DNA from: Ectocarpus siliculosus
Lineage: Eukaryota > Sar > Phaeophyceae > Ectocarpales > Ectocarpaceae
NCBI GenBank assembly: GCA_000310025.1
Contig: FN649758.1
Location: 714,030-778,029, forward strand
Length of the DNA stretch: 64,000 nucleotides
Direction of reading: 5' to 3'
Of the stretch, positions 1 to 22,966 are shown piece after piece. Every line of letters begins with the position of its first letter. Position 1 is the stretch's first letter. The translations under genes and the position numbers were made by a program. The notes beneath the pieces were generated by a model that was not told the origin of the DNA, made no database searches, and saw nothing but the letters and a program-made list of their open reading frames with translations.

Positions 1-1139
1 GCTAACAACAACAGTAGTGTCACAGTAAGCCACCCTTCCGGGAGTTTTTTTTATAGTCTTCAAAAAAGAGGCAACGCACGACCACAAGCCGCGCATGTAA
101 TGTCATCGCCGAATATTACTAAACTACGGCATCATTGCAGCATGAGCCTGTCGAGGTTACCCGATACATACCATGGTATACAAGAAACATCGGAAAAAAA
201 GGGTTTTTACGCGATAAATAGGGAACACACGACACCCTTTACGATAGATACTTCGCGGGCGTGAATCTTGATCTTACCACCCCGACCTGTCGTTCGGAGA
301 TCTCGTAGAATTTCGTACGTCACGACGGACAGCTGCTGCACAACAGCCTGCATCTACCGGGTGGGGTGGGACCTGGTGAGGGCACCATCATGGACAACGC
401 CTCTTCAGGGGTAGCAAAGACCGGCATTCGGTGTAGTTACGCCGCATAGAAAAAAACAACCGGCAAAGAGAGGGCGGATAGAAAGCTTCCCACCACAACT
501 GCAAGCACGACAACATCTACACCCTCTGCCATGCGACACCCCCTTCGACACACGGCTTGAAAGAAGCACGACTGACTCCCGGACCGAGGCTACAACATGG
601 AAAAACAAAAAACATAAGACAGGGATAAGACCAATGGTCGGGGTGGGGTGGTACCACCAGTGCCAAGTCGTGTGTAAAGCCTTGAATCTCTCCTCCTCCT
701 CCTCCTCCTCCTCCGAACATAAGAACCGTCCCGTGGAACCAACGGAAAAGCCGCAGGTAAACTTGACAATTTCTCGCAATTGTCCGATACCCTGCAGCCT
801 CGTAACAATCTCCCCCCCTCCCAAAAAAAAATGTTGAAAAAAAGAAAAAAACGCGTAAAAAAAAGGCAAAAACGAACAAGAAGGTTTTTTCTTAACCTTC
901 ACCCACCATCATCCCGAAAACCCTACATGTACAGCATCACAAGAACGCCGATCTCCTAGATAAATAGCCATGGCTGCCGGATGGGTCGTTAAAGACGACT
1001 CACGAAACGCCGCAGCCAACTACCATCAAACTACCACTCCCGCGCACACAAGCGCTGCTTTCGGCAGAAACAACGCATGACCGAGTTGGTAAACGTTGTG
1101 CAGGGGAGAGAGAGAGCGGCAGAAATTAACCCCCCCCAG
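1..1139. other. Intergenic / 3' flank of the R2 gene
   Basis: No convincing gene is seen. The open frames here are short, overlap one another on both strands and show no recognisable family. A short TCC microsatellite lies at about 689-714, followed by A-rich and G/C homopolymer runs near 812-870. The segment directly left of 1140 would carry the 3' untranslated region of the ribonucleotide reductase gene; no clear polyadenylation signal can be asserted. Confidence 0.5.
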
Positions 1140-4100
1140 TTAAAAGTCAGCGTCCAATCGAAAGTTACGTCTGTCCTCCCCAGGCCCCCCGCCACCCCCC
1201 ATTACTCCCGCCTTCTGGTACTCCCCCACCCTCTTCTCGAAGAAATTAGTCTTCCCCTGCAGGCTGATGAGGTCCATCCAGTCGAACGGGTTTTGCGTCC
1301 CGTAGCTCTGACAATTGCGGGAAAGCGAGGCAATCAATTTGTTCTCGTTATTAATTCCGTTTCAACAAATCCCGCGGCAACACCCACGGAGGAACAAATT
1401 TGCGTCTCCTGAACGTGCGTGAAAAATCATAAACTCGTTGCAAATTCACCGCCAGCATGCCGGGTTCAGCTGCTGCTCGATGGTACGGAAATCACCACAA
1501 CCATATCGAAGAGGCCTCTTTTCGGAAAAAGACCGGAGGCATGTTAACTCGAAAAACGTTTCGTGCGATACTGCAACTTGCCTCACCCTTCCGTACAAGT
1601 ACGAACACAAAGACATGGGCGACGTGAGAAATTGGAAGCGCAACGTAGGGCAAGAAACAATAACTTGAATAATGCGCGGTGCACTGTACCTTGCCGTATC
1701 CGAGAGACCCCAGCAGGCGGTCTGCCACGAACTCGATGTACTGCGACATCACGCCCGCGTTCATGCCGATGAGGCTGCAGGGAAGGGCCTGGCGCAAAGT
1801 TGAACACCACAAGCCAGAATAGCGATACCACCACCGGACGAGAAGCATGACGTTGCCACCGCCGCCACGCCATCGGGGGAAACGAGCGACAAAGACATGC
1901 AACGGGTCAGAGGAGGAGGCACGACAGCAGTCAAACCGTGACATACCGGCGAGGGATACCGTAGCGGAAGAAGTCGAGCAACAGGTAACACCGACGGCTG
2001 TGATGGCACAACAAGCAGGGGCCGCGGGGCTACCAAGCTTTCGCTTACGCGAGGAAATGGTCGTAGACAAGACGACTGGCTCGAGACAGAAAAGCGGCGC
2101 AATCGCGACCTACGTCTCGGCCCTGGCAGCCTCTCTCTTCACAAATACAACACAACAGGACCCCCCTCAATAAAATCAAATGTGCCCCATCGTGTCACCA
2201 CCCTCCCCCCCCTCTCCCAACAAACACAACACACCAGGACCACCCTCCATAAATCATGCCCCCATCGTGCCACTCCCCCCCCCCCACTCGGCAGTCTCTC
2301 CCAACAAAACACGACACGACCAGGACCCCCCTCCATAAATCATGCCTCCATCGTGCCACTCCTCCCCTACCCCTATCTCACCCCACAGATGAAGCTCTTC
2401 TCGACCTCCACAGCCTCCCTCACGATGGCCATCACCGTCTCCCGGCTGGGTTTGTTCTCGAGGGAGGCGAACAGCTGGCAGGCGAAGTCGCAGTGCAGCC
2501 CCTCGTCGCGCGAGATCATCTCGTTAGAGAAGGTCAGGCCGGGCATGAGGCCACGCTTCTTCAGCCAGAAGATCGCGCAAAAGCTTCCCGAGAAGAAGAC
2601 GCCCTAAAATACAATCGAGGGGGGTTGGGGGGCGTTAGCAATGGCAGTGGGTGGGGGGGGGGGGGGGGGGNNNNNNNNNNNNNNNNNNNNNNNNNNNNNN
2701 NNNNNNNNNNNNNNNNNNNNNNNNNNNNNNNNNNNNNNNNNNNNNNNNNNNNNNNNNNNNNNNNNNNNNNCAAAAAAGCTTCCGCGAGAAAGACCACCCC
2801 ACCAAGAAAAGGCAGGGGGTTGGGGAGCAGTAATCAGTCTCGCGGGGGGGGGGGGGGGGGGGGGGGTGACGTCTGCGTACGCGCGTTGTGCTAAGAGAAG
2901 TAGATGATCGCACAAAAAATACTGAGGATATCCTGCTGGTGCATCGGAAGTCGCTATTTTGTCGTGCTTCACAACCATCCCTGCTCGAGCGTATCGCGTA
3001 CTCTCGAACAAAAATTTGCTCCCAGAAGAATTGGATCGACAAGAAATATCTTCTTCGGCGGGAGGGAACGCGGCAATATAACAGGAATACATCACCAGAG
3101 ATTGGAGCATTTTTCGTCGAGAGGCTATCTGGGAGGCAGATGGAAGAGGGGAGCGACGGCCGGAAATCACACAAAGGCCTGGAAGACAAGAAAATGTTCG
3201 GTGCTCAACACGGAGCTCAACGTATTGGTAAGACGGAGATGCAACTTTTCGCGGCGGGTGCATGCTCCGAAGCTCCCTTTCAAGTTTAATCGGGACTGGT
3301 TTCGGAAACAGATTTAACGATATCGCGTCAACTTCTTCGACAAGCGGCAATTGCTGCATCAACGACGATCAACAATTCCATGCAAGATTCCCTGAAATTT
3401 GTTGACCCGCTCCTCTCCGAGCCCATGAAACAATATCAACAGTGCATGCACAGTCATCTTCATCTTCTCTGTTTGGTAAAGCACTCACCACTCACCTCTA
3501 CCGCACTCTTTCTAAAGGCACTCGCCTCGCCACAGCGCAAGCATCTTCATCTATCCTGGAAGCAATCACCTCTACCGCATGGCATTCATTTACACTCTTT
3601 CGTAAAAGTCACGCACCTCAACGGCAGCGAAGGCGACTAGCCTCTCGGCGAAAGTGGCGTCGCTGCCGATCCACCTCATCGCCCAGTCAGCTGCACGGAT
3701 TCCATCGTACAGACCAACGAACAGGAACAAAGAGTGACCGACAGATGCATGCGCGTGTGGTTGCATACGTAAGTCGGAGGGGAAAAAACAGTTCCGAAAC
3801 GGAGTAGCACACTATTACCGCAGCGGACTGTCGGGGATTGAGTCAGGGATTCGCGTGACCGGCTGGTCGCAAAAATGCCGCAACCAGAAAGCCAAAACCA
3901 AGGACCTCTGTGGCAAAAAACGCTCATTTCCTCTTCCATGTGTAGAGCGATGAACACAACTCTTCGCCCGTGTACGCCTGCCGATCCGATGTACGAACCA
4001 TGACACGCATTGCGTTGTAGTTGTAGAGAAAGAAACACACGAGAGGGACCGGCGAAATCACACCCGCCTCGCTTCGAACACCACTGCTTCTTCCATCTCT

Positions 4101-6617
4101 CAAAACAAACCACTTTTGTTCAGGGCAGTGGAGGCGTGTCTGGGCTTGTTGCATCGTTGAGCGGTATCTGTGTGTGTTGAGATGGACAGCTGTTGCAGTA
4201 TATGGTGCCGTCGTCATGTTCGAAATTCAACTGCGGGTCCCCGATCGACCGACCTTTCTGCTTGACGCAAGGGATGTCGTTGTAGGCGTTGAAGAGGTTA
4301 TCTCTCTCCTGCTTGTCCTTGATGTACGTGTCCAGCAGCAGAGCGTACCTTCGGGTTTCCGCAACCGAAACCGCCATCCACGTCCGTCATACATGCGGCG
4401 AAAGAGAGAGAGAGAGGTGTCGAGTCAACATTAGGATTTTCATAGGGTCGAGAGCCGTACAAGTATGTATGCGGAGGCGGGGCGCGAACTGGCGAAGCCG
4501 CCCGGCGTTCGCAGCAAAAATTTAACGAAGATTTGATTGATTACCAGACACGTACTAAATAGTCTGCAGGACAAATGTCAACTAAAAAACACTCGTTCAA
4601 AGCTCTGAACGCAAAGAAAAAGGGCGGGGACAGTTAGCCTCTCGTCGGAAACGGTGCCCGAGCTTTTCCACAGCCCCGGGTGACTTTACGCAAGCCGTGC
4701 TTGTTATTCGAAGAGCGCTTCGAGCTTGGCAACGACTTGAAGAGATTCGACTCGTCACTGCATCAACTTCCCGTGATCTTACACATGGGCCCTCAGTTGC
4801 TATCCACAAATGTTAATGCATTCATACGCGAGTGGAGCATTTCACGTTTGTTATTTTTGTCTTTACGACTTACATCTCCTGGTGTATCGACTCCATTGCG
4901 ATCTGGAAGCCGTAGAAACATCGGGCCTCGGGGAGCTGCACCTCCTGGCTGAACCTCTCCACCTGAGTATGGGCGAGCATCAACAATCCAGAGCCGACCA
5001 GAGGAAAGAACACACCAAGTGACCATCATCAAACACTGCTGTAACAGACCGAACACATGCTACAGTTGACCCTGCACACGATATCGGGCGTTCGAAATGC
5101 TACCACCCGATGTAGTGTACACTTACGTTGGAGGTGATCACATGTCTTGCTGCTGCCCCCAATTGGATTGTGGCGCCAGCTACTGGCTTTTTCGCGAGTT
5201 GAAGAAAATACGAGCCACTGACGAATGTGAAAGGTCCTTTTGTATCTCTACGGACGGGTCATAAAGATTCACGGCAGTAAGAATGCCGTGCTACGGCTGA
5301 TGCATCAGCCTATTCCACCGAGACACGAGGGTGGAAGCATTCCCAGTCGCCGCTTGATATGAGCCGAAACTAGCAAACATCATGGAGCTGGTGTACACCG
5401 CCCCCAAGGCTGGAACTGTACAGTCTCACCAGGTTCTCCATGACGATCCCGTCACTCGCGGCGAAGAAGGCCAAGACCATGCTGATGAAGTGCTGCTCGT
5501 TGCCCGTCAGCGCTTCCCAGTCGCGAGAGTCCTGCAAGTAAAGTATTCCAACAACAACAGCGTTAAAGCAGCAGCAGCTGCAGCAGCAGCAGCACTGGCA
5601 ACAGCAGCACTCCAAGCAGTAACAACACCAAGCAACAGAGCACGAAAACATCGAGACACGAACAAGAATACAGCGCCACCACCACCGCCAACAACAACAA
5701 CAACAACAACAACACTGTTGGTATAAAGCAACGCGAGCCGAGGCCAGCTTGTCCTGCATGCCACGCGCTGCGGATGAGCACTACATACGCGACCTCTATT
5801 TTCTGCGTTGGCCTGCATAAGTCAATGTTGCGGGCATCCGTGCAACAAGGCCACGCATGCCCCACGACGACTTGCAAATGTGAGCGGGGCACAATATTAT
5901 TGCCCAACTTTGTTGTCGACAACTGCCCTTGAACTGACAAATGCAGCGGCCTTGGCGCAGGCACACGAGACCGTTCGGTTCGAGCGGCCTCTGTCAAAAA
6001 ACAAGCACGTCATAGCAAACCTGGCTGAGGTCGACCTCCTCGACAGTCCAGAAGCTAGCCTTGGCCTTCTTGTACATGTCCCACAGCTCCGGGTGCTTGA
6101 TCGGGAACAGCACGAACCGCGACGGGTCTGCCCGACAGATCGGCTCCACGAACGGAACGCCCCTCGCCGCCTCCTTAGCGCCGACGGCGGATCCGACCCC
6201 GACGGCACCCCCAACCCCGACAACGCCTCCATCTCTCTCCAAGGGCGTCTTTTCGGCTATCGCCACCGCCGGTGATGCGGACCGGGCGGCGTTTACCTCC
6301 GTGTCCGTCGCCTGTGATGATGATGGTGACGATGCTGTCGCCTCGGCCTCCCGCCAGACCACACCCCCACCTACCTCCTCGCCCCTGCTCCTGACCCCCG
6401 CCCCTACCCCCGACGTTGCCACGCCAGTTCTCCCTGGTTCTGCCTTGCTGCCCGTCCACGCGCTAGGCTTTGCTGTCGGGGTTGGCGCCGACACCCCTGC
6501 TGGTGCCGAGCTTGTTGGTCGCCCAGTCCATCGGGTTCTGTCCTGTTGGGCGACAGGTCGGTGGTGCCCAAAGCCTGCGGGGGAGGACGCTGTCGCCGCT
6601 GCATTAGATCTCCGCAC
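1140..6617 (-). CDS. RNR2: Ribonucleoside-diphosphate reductase small subunit (R2), 5' end open
   Basis: This is the radical-generating R2 subunit of class I ribonucleotide reductase, which makes dNDPs from NDPs with the large subunit. Eight exons read on the minus strand: 6617-6021, 5531-5430, 4962-4874, 4348-4254, 3690-3617, 2603-2382, 1788-1690, 1307-1140. All introns are GT-AG and all phases close. The di-iron ligands are present in order ([22 protein letters not shown]), as is the radical tyrosine in EMY just after the third intron. The product ends in RLDADF, matching the C-terminal tail that docks on the large subunit. The first listed exon has about 160 residues of Ala/Gly/Ser-rich sequence before the conserved start (FPIKHPELW). 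It contains no in-frame ATG and begins right after an acceptor-like CAG, so an upstream exon is missing (see 7364-7828). From 6617 the product is 481 residues; usual R2 proteins are 320-390. Confidence 0.93.
2671..2770. other. Assembly gap (100 N) in intron 5 of the R2 gene
   Basis: One hundred N follow a run of about 20 G. The gap lies between the exons ending at 3617 and starting at 2603, and no coding sequence is missing because all R2 residues on both sides are accounted for. Sequence just right of the gap (from 2771) resembles the end of the neighbouring exon and its flank at about 2578-2660, including the AAGCTTCC...GAGAA motif and a terminal poly-G run. The gap may therefore mark an unresolved duplication or a poorly collapsed read end. 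Confidence 0.9.
5568..5714. repeat. CAG/AAC trinucleotide repeats in R2 intron 1
   Basis: Imperfect CAG repeats at about 5568-5612 and AAC/CAA repeats at about 5690-5714 sit in the intron between the exons at 6021 and 5531. They produce long poly-Cys, poly-Leu and poly-Ala shadow frames that are not genes. Confidence 0.8.
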
Positions 6618-7363
6618 CTGCGAAACGACGAGGCCACCCAGCGGATGAAAGGGGACAACAGTGTTGGTTATTTGGCTATCTAGATATGTTTATTTGTTTG
6701 AAACCCCGTAGTAGGTATAGACTACGGGCTTCCGAGTCCCCAGGCCAAAAAATAGCAGTTCGCTCCGAGAGCTCCCTGTAACGGCTAAGCTGGTTTGCGC
6801 ACGCTATGTCGGTCAGCGTCTGAAAGCGACGCATGCACGGGTCTGTTTGTCTGTGGGTCTTGAGCTTCTTCGCGGTGTGCCCGATTCGCCCGGAGGTTAC
6901 AGGGACACGACGATCGTTCGCCATCGACCATCGTTAAAAAAACCAAAGGGCGGGCAATAAAAAGCGCGCAGTATTATAGTATTCAACACCAGTACTTGTA
7001 GACAAGCTTGAAACGTGAAATCTGACGCACAGCTGACTCGATTACCAGCTTTTCGTCTCTAATCTCCCCCCCGCTGCTTCGATGACAGCGCCAACAGCTC
7101 GAGGTGCACTTAGAAAAGTAGATATCATGATCATGATTCGACCGTTACAAGCGCACCCATATCCAAAACACGTGTTCGAGAGAGAGGGGCCGGCGAGGGG
7201 GTGTTCTGTGGTCTCACGACACCAGCGCGATTCAGCATCAAACCACCCACATCGCCGCCCATAGGAGTCAAGAGAGCGGGCATGCATCGTCCGAAGGCTT
7301 GCACTGGCGGCGTTGCGGGTGTACATACCATGCGCGCGCAAACGTGAGGTGCGCGGCCGCGAT
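6618..7363. other. Non-coding stretch upstream of the R2 exon
   Basis: An 82-codon ATG frame lies at 6924-6676 on the minus strand, but none of its donor-like sites has the phase needed to join the R2 exon at 6617 and it matches no family I recognise. The stretch is either the first R2 intron (if the exon at 7475-7828 belongs to R2) or the R2 promoter and leader. Confidence 0.4.
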
Positions 7364-7828
7364 CTATTTACTTCGTTCTGACCAGCACCCAGCGGCGGTG
7401 CCTGGTTGCCGTTCATTACATGACACGTCAACTGACACACACAAACCACCCTCGCAAAGGCATACACTCCTCACCTCCACCGGTCTCGCAATGCCTACCC
7501 CACCGTCACCGTCGGCTTCGCCCTCGGCGTAGCTCCCAGCCATGCCACCGCCGTTGTGGCCTGCTGCACCTCCTGCGGAAGAATCCTGACCGCGGCAGCC
7601 GTCCACCGCACAAGCGCTGCCGCTGCTGCCGCCGCCGCCGCCGCCGCCGGTCGTGATTTGAACGCCGTCGTTGTTGCGTGTTCTTCCCCGTGGGGTGCGC
7701 TTTTCGGCCAAGGCCTTTGCTCCTGTGTCTGCCGCTGGTCTTCGGGGCACTTCGACGCTGCCGTTGGCGGTTGAAGCCAGCAGCAGCGCTGCTGCTAGGC
7801 ACGTGGTCAAGCGATGCGCAGCTCTCAT
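7364..7828 (-). CDS. Signal-peptide, Gly-rich exon or small secreted protein
   Basis: The ATG at 7828 sits in a very good eukaryotic start context (GCCGCCATGA). It opens a frame whose first 23 residues form a typical secretory signal: charged MRAAHR, a Leu/Ala core and a small-residue ASTANG end. The rest is Arg/Pro-rich, then Gly-rich with a poly-Gly run, and has no known domain. Read straight through it gives 154 residues and stops at 7364. A strong donor (GTGGAG|GTGAGG) closes an exon at 7475 in phase 0, the phase needed to join the R2 exon that starts at 6617 behind an acceptor-like CAG. It is therefore either a separate secreted protein or the first coding exon of the R2 gene. The second option would give R2 an unexpected signal peptide, so I leave it open. 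Confidence 0.45.
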   Translation of the reverse strand: MRAAHRLTTCLAAALLLASTANGSVEVPRRPAADTGAKALAEKRTPRGRTRNNDGVQITTGGGGGGGSSGSACAVDGCRGQDSSAGGAAGHNGGGMAGSYAEGEADGDGGVGIARPVEVRSVCLCEGGLCVSVDVSCNERQPGTAAGCWSERSK

Positions 7829-8196
7829 GGCGGCTTGGTTGTGTAGTGGTTGACTGCAGTGCTGTATCTCAGACCCGTTGTTCGGCGGAGATTTGGGCTG
7901 CCTCCCGCTACCTGGCGCAAAAGAAGCGAATGCTGTCGGCGGGCACAGCGTGACGAGATTTGCGTGGAGTGGAGTGTCGTACAAGCTGACCTATCCAGAC
8001 TTATCTCCGCCCTCTCTGCGTCCACTGTCCACCGCCAGGGGGAGACGCAAGAGGGGGGGAACCCAGACAAGAATATTGACATACATAACTTTTGAACATT
8101 CATGCCGATGACGATGCCCCAACAGCAAATCGAAAGACCACACACCCACCTGGCACCTGTGTGCCTACAGCTGCTGTAGCAGGCCAGGTCATCCAG
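7829..8196. promoter_or_regulatory. Head-to-head spacer, possible shared promoter
   Basis: This stretch of 368 bases separates two divergent start codons, the minus-strand signal-peptide ORF (7828) and the plus-strand glucanase (8197). The arrangement suggests a bidirectional promoter. No TATA box or other element can be named with confidence. Confidence 0.35.
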
Positions 8197-20175
<11,979 letters not shown>

Positions 20176-22966
20176 CACAAGTCCGGAATTGCTCACGAGC
20201 ACAGCCGCTCACCCTGACTTCAACCTTGATGGTCGCTCTCAAAATATGAAAGTAGCTGTGACACTGTGACAATGTTTTTGACATTACGTTGTACAGCGTT
20301 CAAAACATGGAAGTAGCCGTGACGATGCTCCCCCGGCCACTTCGATAGAACGTTCGTGTATCTGTTCCGTGGTAACACGCTCCTGATTGTTGGTTGCGGT
20401 GGAAATCGCCTCCCTCTACAGTCGACGTAATGGTTGGCGGAGGAGCTACAGTATTACCACCCTGATTGCTGTGATGCTGGTCGCCTCAGTTCCTAGTACA
20501 TGTCAGGCGGCGAACCACTGCATTGTCGCTGAATACCGTAAGGTTGCGAGTCAGCAGACAGGGGAGCGAACGATTTTCTAAGCTTAATTTCTCCACAACC
20601 AGGAGGTTACCACTTTCGCAAAAGGGCGGTTTTGGAAATATCTCATCGAGAGCTTTCCTGAGAAGTATCAGTTGGCGCTCGCACCCTCCTCCTGGTGGTG
20701 GAGAAGCTAAGCTTTGAAAATCGATCGCACCCCTGAAACCTTACGGTACCCTGCAGTTGCCTCGTCCACCAGCCAAACTACCCCCGGGGTTCTGCTTTTG
20801 ATCTGGCAGCATTGTTTTTTTCATCTTCGCTTCTTCCCGCAACACAAAAAACGAAACGGAGCATATTGATTTCCCCAACACATGCGTAGATTGTACGCCA
20901 TCAGACTCGAGCGCGTATACCCCCTTGTCCACCCCGTTTGCTGTTTTTTTCTTGGTAGTGCCGTTATTTCGGATACGACCTACTTCACTCCAGTTAAAAC
21001 GGGATTTGTCTTTTGGATGGCTGCTGTTGGGCTGAAAAAATTGCGTCTCCGTCCATTTCTTCGTTTTCCACCGGCGCGTAACAGGGCGAGTTCACCGCTC
21101 CGACGATGGGATACCAGACAGTCCAGGCCCAGACTTGAGCGGCGATTTTGGCAGCTCCACAGCTCACTCTTTTCAGGGGCGTGCACATGAAGAAGTCGGA
21201 CTCACGGGCCCTTGGCTACAAGAACCAAACCTTGTCTACTCTTTGTTTGCCCTTCAAACGTGTAGACGAGTGGTATGACTCGCATCGTTTTGGTTGGGTC
21301 ACCACGTGGTGTCTGTGCAGCACTAAGGATGACCCTGATGTGCAGGTGGTGCAGCAGTAAGTGTTGACCCTCGTTGACACGCAAGGCAGGAGGAACGCAA
21401 GTAGGTAGGGTATCTGTGCGTTGGTTGTTGGCTGCTTTTTAGTTCTTGCCGCCTTGTGTGCGCCGCTAGATTTTTTGAGATGCTGCCATCTGGAACGATG
21501 AGGCCTTTGCCGCAAGGTTCATCGACGTTGTTTCACGCCTAGCGCTGCGCTGAGACCCTTGGTACACGGCACTTCGGTACGCGTTTTTTCGCCCCGTCTT
21601 TTTCTCTCTCAGAGAGAGAAAGAAAAGGTGCCCGTAGTTTTCTGATTGGCCAACTTTGTATGAAGGAACGTTCGCGAGAATGGCGAATAGGTGGGGTTTC
21701 CTCCACAGGCAGCGGTGCAGGGATGATGCACCCGCCAGCCTCGTTGGCGATCGTGAGAAGGAGTTTTTGTCCTCACCCTAGGTTGCGCGGCACGCTGTAA
21801 GGGACGTTGCTACTCGGTGTTCGGGGCAGACGGAGAGACGCTAGGAGCTTTCTCTCCTCTTGGAATAGGAGTAACAGAAGCGGGATATATGGGGAATCAG
21901 GCGCAGCAGCCAACTGGGGGGTTGATTGAGCGTCCGTCGGAGATGCACACGAAAAACCCACGAAAACCGTAAAACCAAGTTTCCGTCGAATAATACGGAA
22001 TAGTCAAGGCGCTTAGGGTGTAAACGGATTGGATGTGATGGGTCAGGTAGAGTTGCACGTGGTGATTGCGCGCGTTAGCGAATTGATTGATAGCTGGTTG
22101 TGTGGACATCCGAACGGGAGGGTTCAAATTCCAAGGTGTTGGACTACAGTAGGACTAGCGACTGACGCTGTAGTTGCCTCCCACGAGGATACAAGTGCGG
22201 TGACCTGTAGGCCTACTGACTTTTCCGCATGCGACGGCGTCACAGTTGCGCGCCCACAGACGCACAGCTCATCTTCAAGAGAGCGAAGCAAGAGAACCGT
22301 GGTGACGGTGCCACGTTGGTGGTTATCCAGGCCTTTTCCGAGCATTTTCTTCAGATTAGCTTACCAACTCGCGCAACCAAGCATGGATTGATCCCGGGCT
22401 ACACGATATTTCTCATGTTTGGAGCCGGATCAATGCGGAGCTCATCGTAAGCCATTCATAAAAAACACAACCAGCTTTCTGGGCTTGGAGTGTAAATCAA
22501 CCGACTGAGCACCCTCTTCAAAATCTTGAAACTGAGAGTGCCACCATCTCCTTGTCCAATCAATCAAAAACCCCAACACAAACACTCCGGCCGGGCATGG
22601 CTGGGTAGTTTAGCTCAAAATTACGGGAACATTGGGAAGACGTCAAAATTTCTACGGTTTTCCTACAGGCACAAAGTCTGGTACAGTAGCACGCTAGCGT
22701 ACGACATGGGCCTCGAAAGGCGCACCAACATACCCTCCCTCCGTCATTCATCACCACGGCGCCCCAATGTTGGATCGCTCTTCTCGAATCCAAGTAAATG
22801 GCAGTACGCGACCTCCGCTTGGAACGCTAACACAGGCCCTGAAACACCATCATACGCGGATCTCGGTGCTATTTACCTTACAATACTTACAAGGTGCGTT
22901 GAGTGGGCATACATACACGCATATCGCAAAATTCTTTTCAGGCGGGTCGCAGTAACCAACCTCCCT
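20176..22966. other. Convergent intergenic region
   Basis: Both flanking genes end here: the glucanase from the left and the mTERF-family gene from the right. The region should hold both 3' untranslated regions. Apart from the MITE-like element at 20573-20721, only short unrecognised frames are seen. A weak tRNA-like B-box near 22113 is not supported by a fold. Confidence 0.5.
20573..20721. mobile_element. MITE-like element, copy 2
   Basis: This 149-bp segment has inverted ends of about 30 bp. The left end begins ATTTTCTAAGCTTAATTTC and runs to CCAGGAGG; the right end runs from CCTCCTGG to AGCTAAGCTTTGAAAAT. It shares the ATTTTC.AAGCT terminus with the copies at 14286 and 29926 and has no coding frame. 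Confidence 0.6.

Noticed and set aside
6676-6924. 82-residue ATG frame as first exon of R2
   Set aside because: None of its GT donors is in phase 0, which joining at 6617 requires, and it resembles no R2 N-terminus.
22040-22135. tRNA-like B-box (GGTTCAAATTCC)
   Set aside because: The B-box has an extra base, the A-box match is poor, and I could not draw a cloverleaf.
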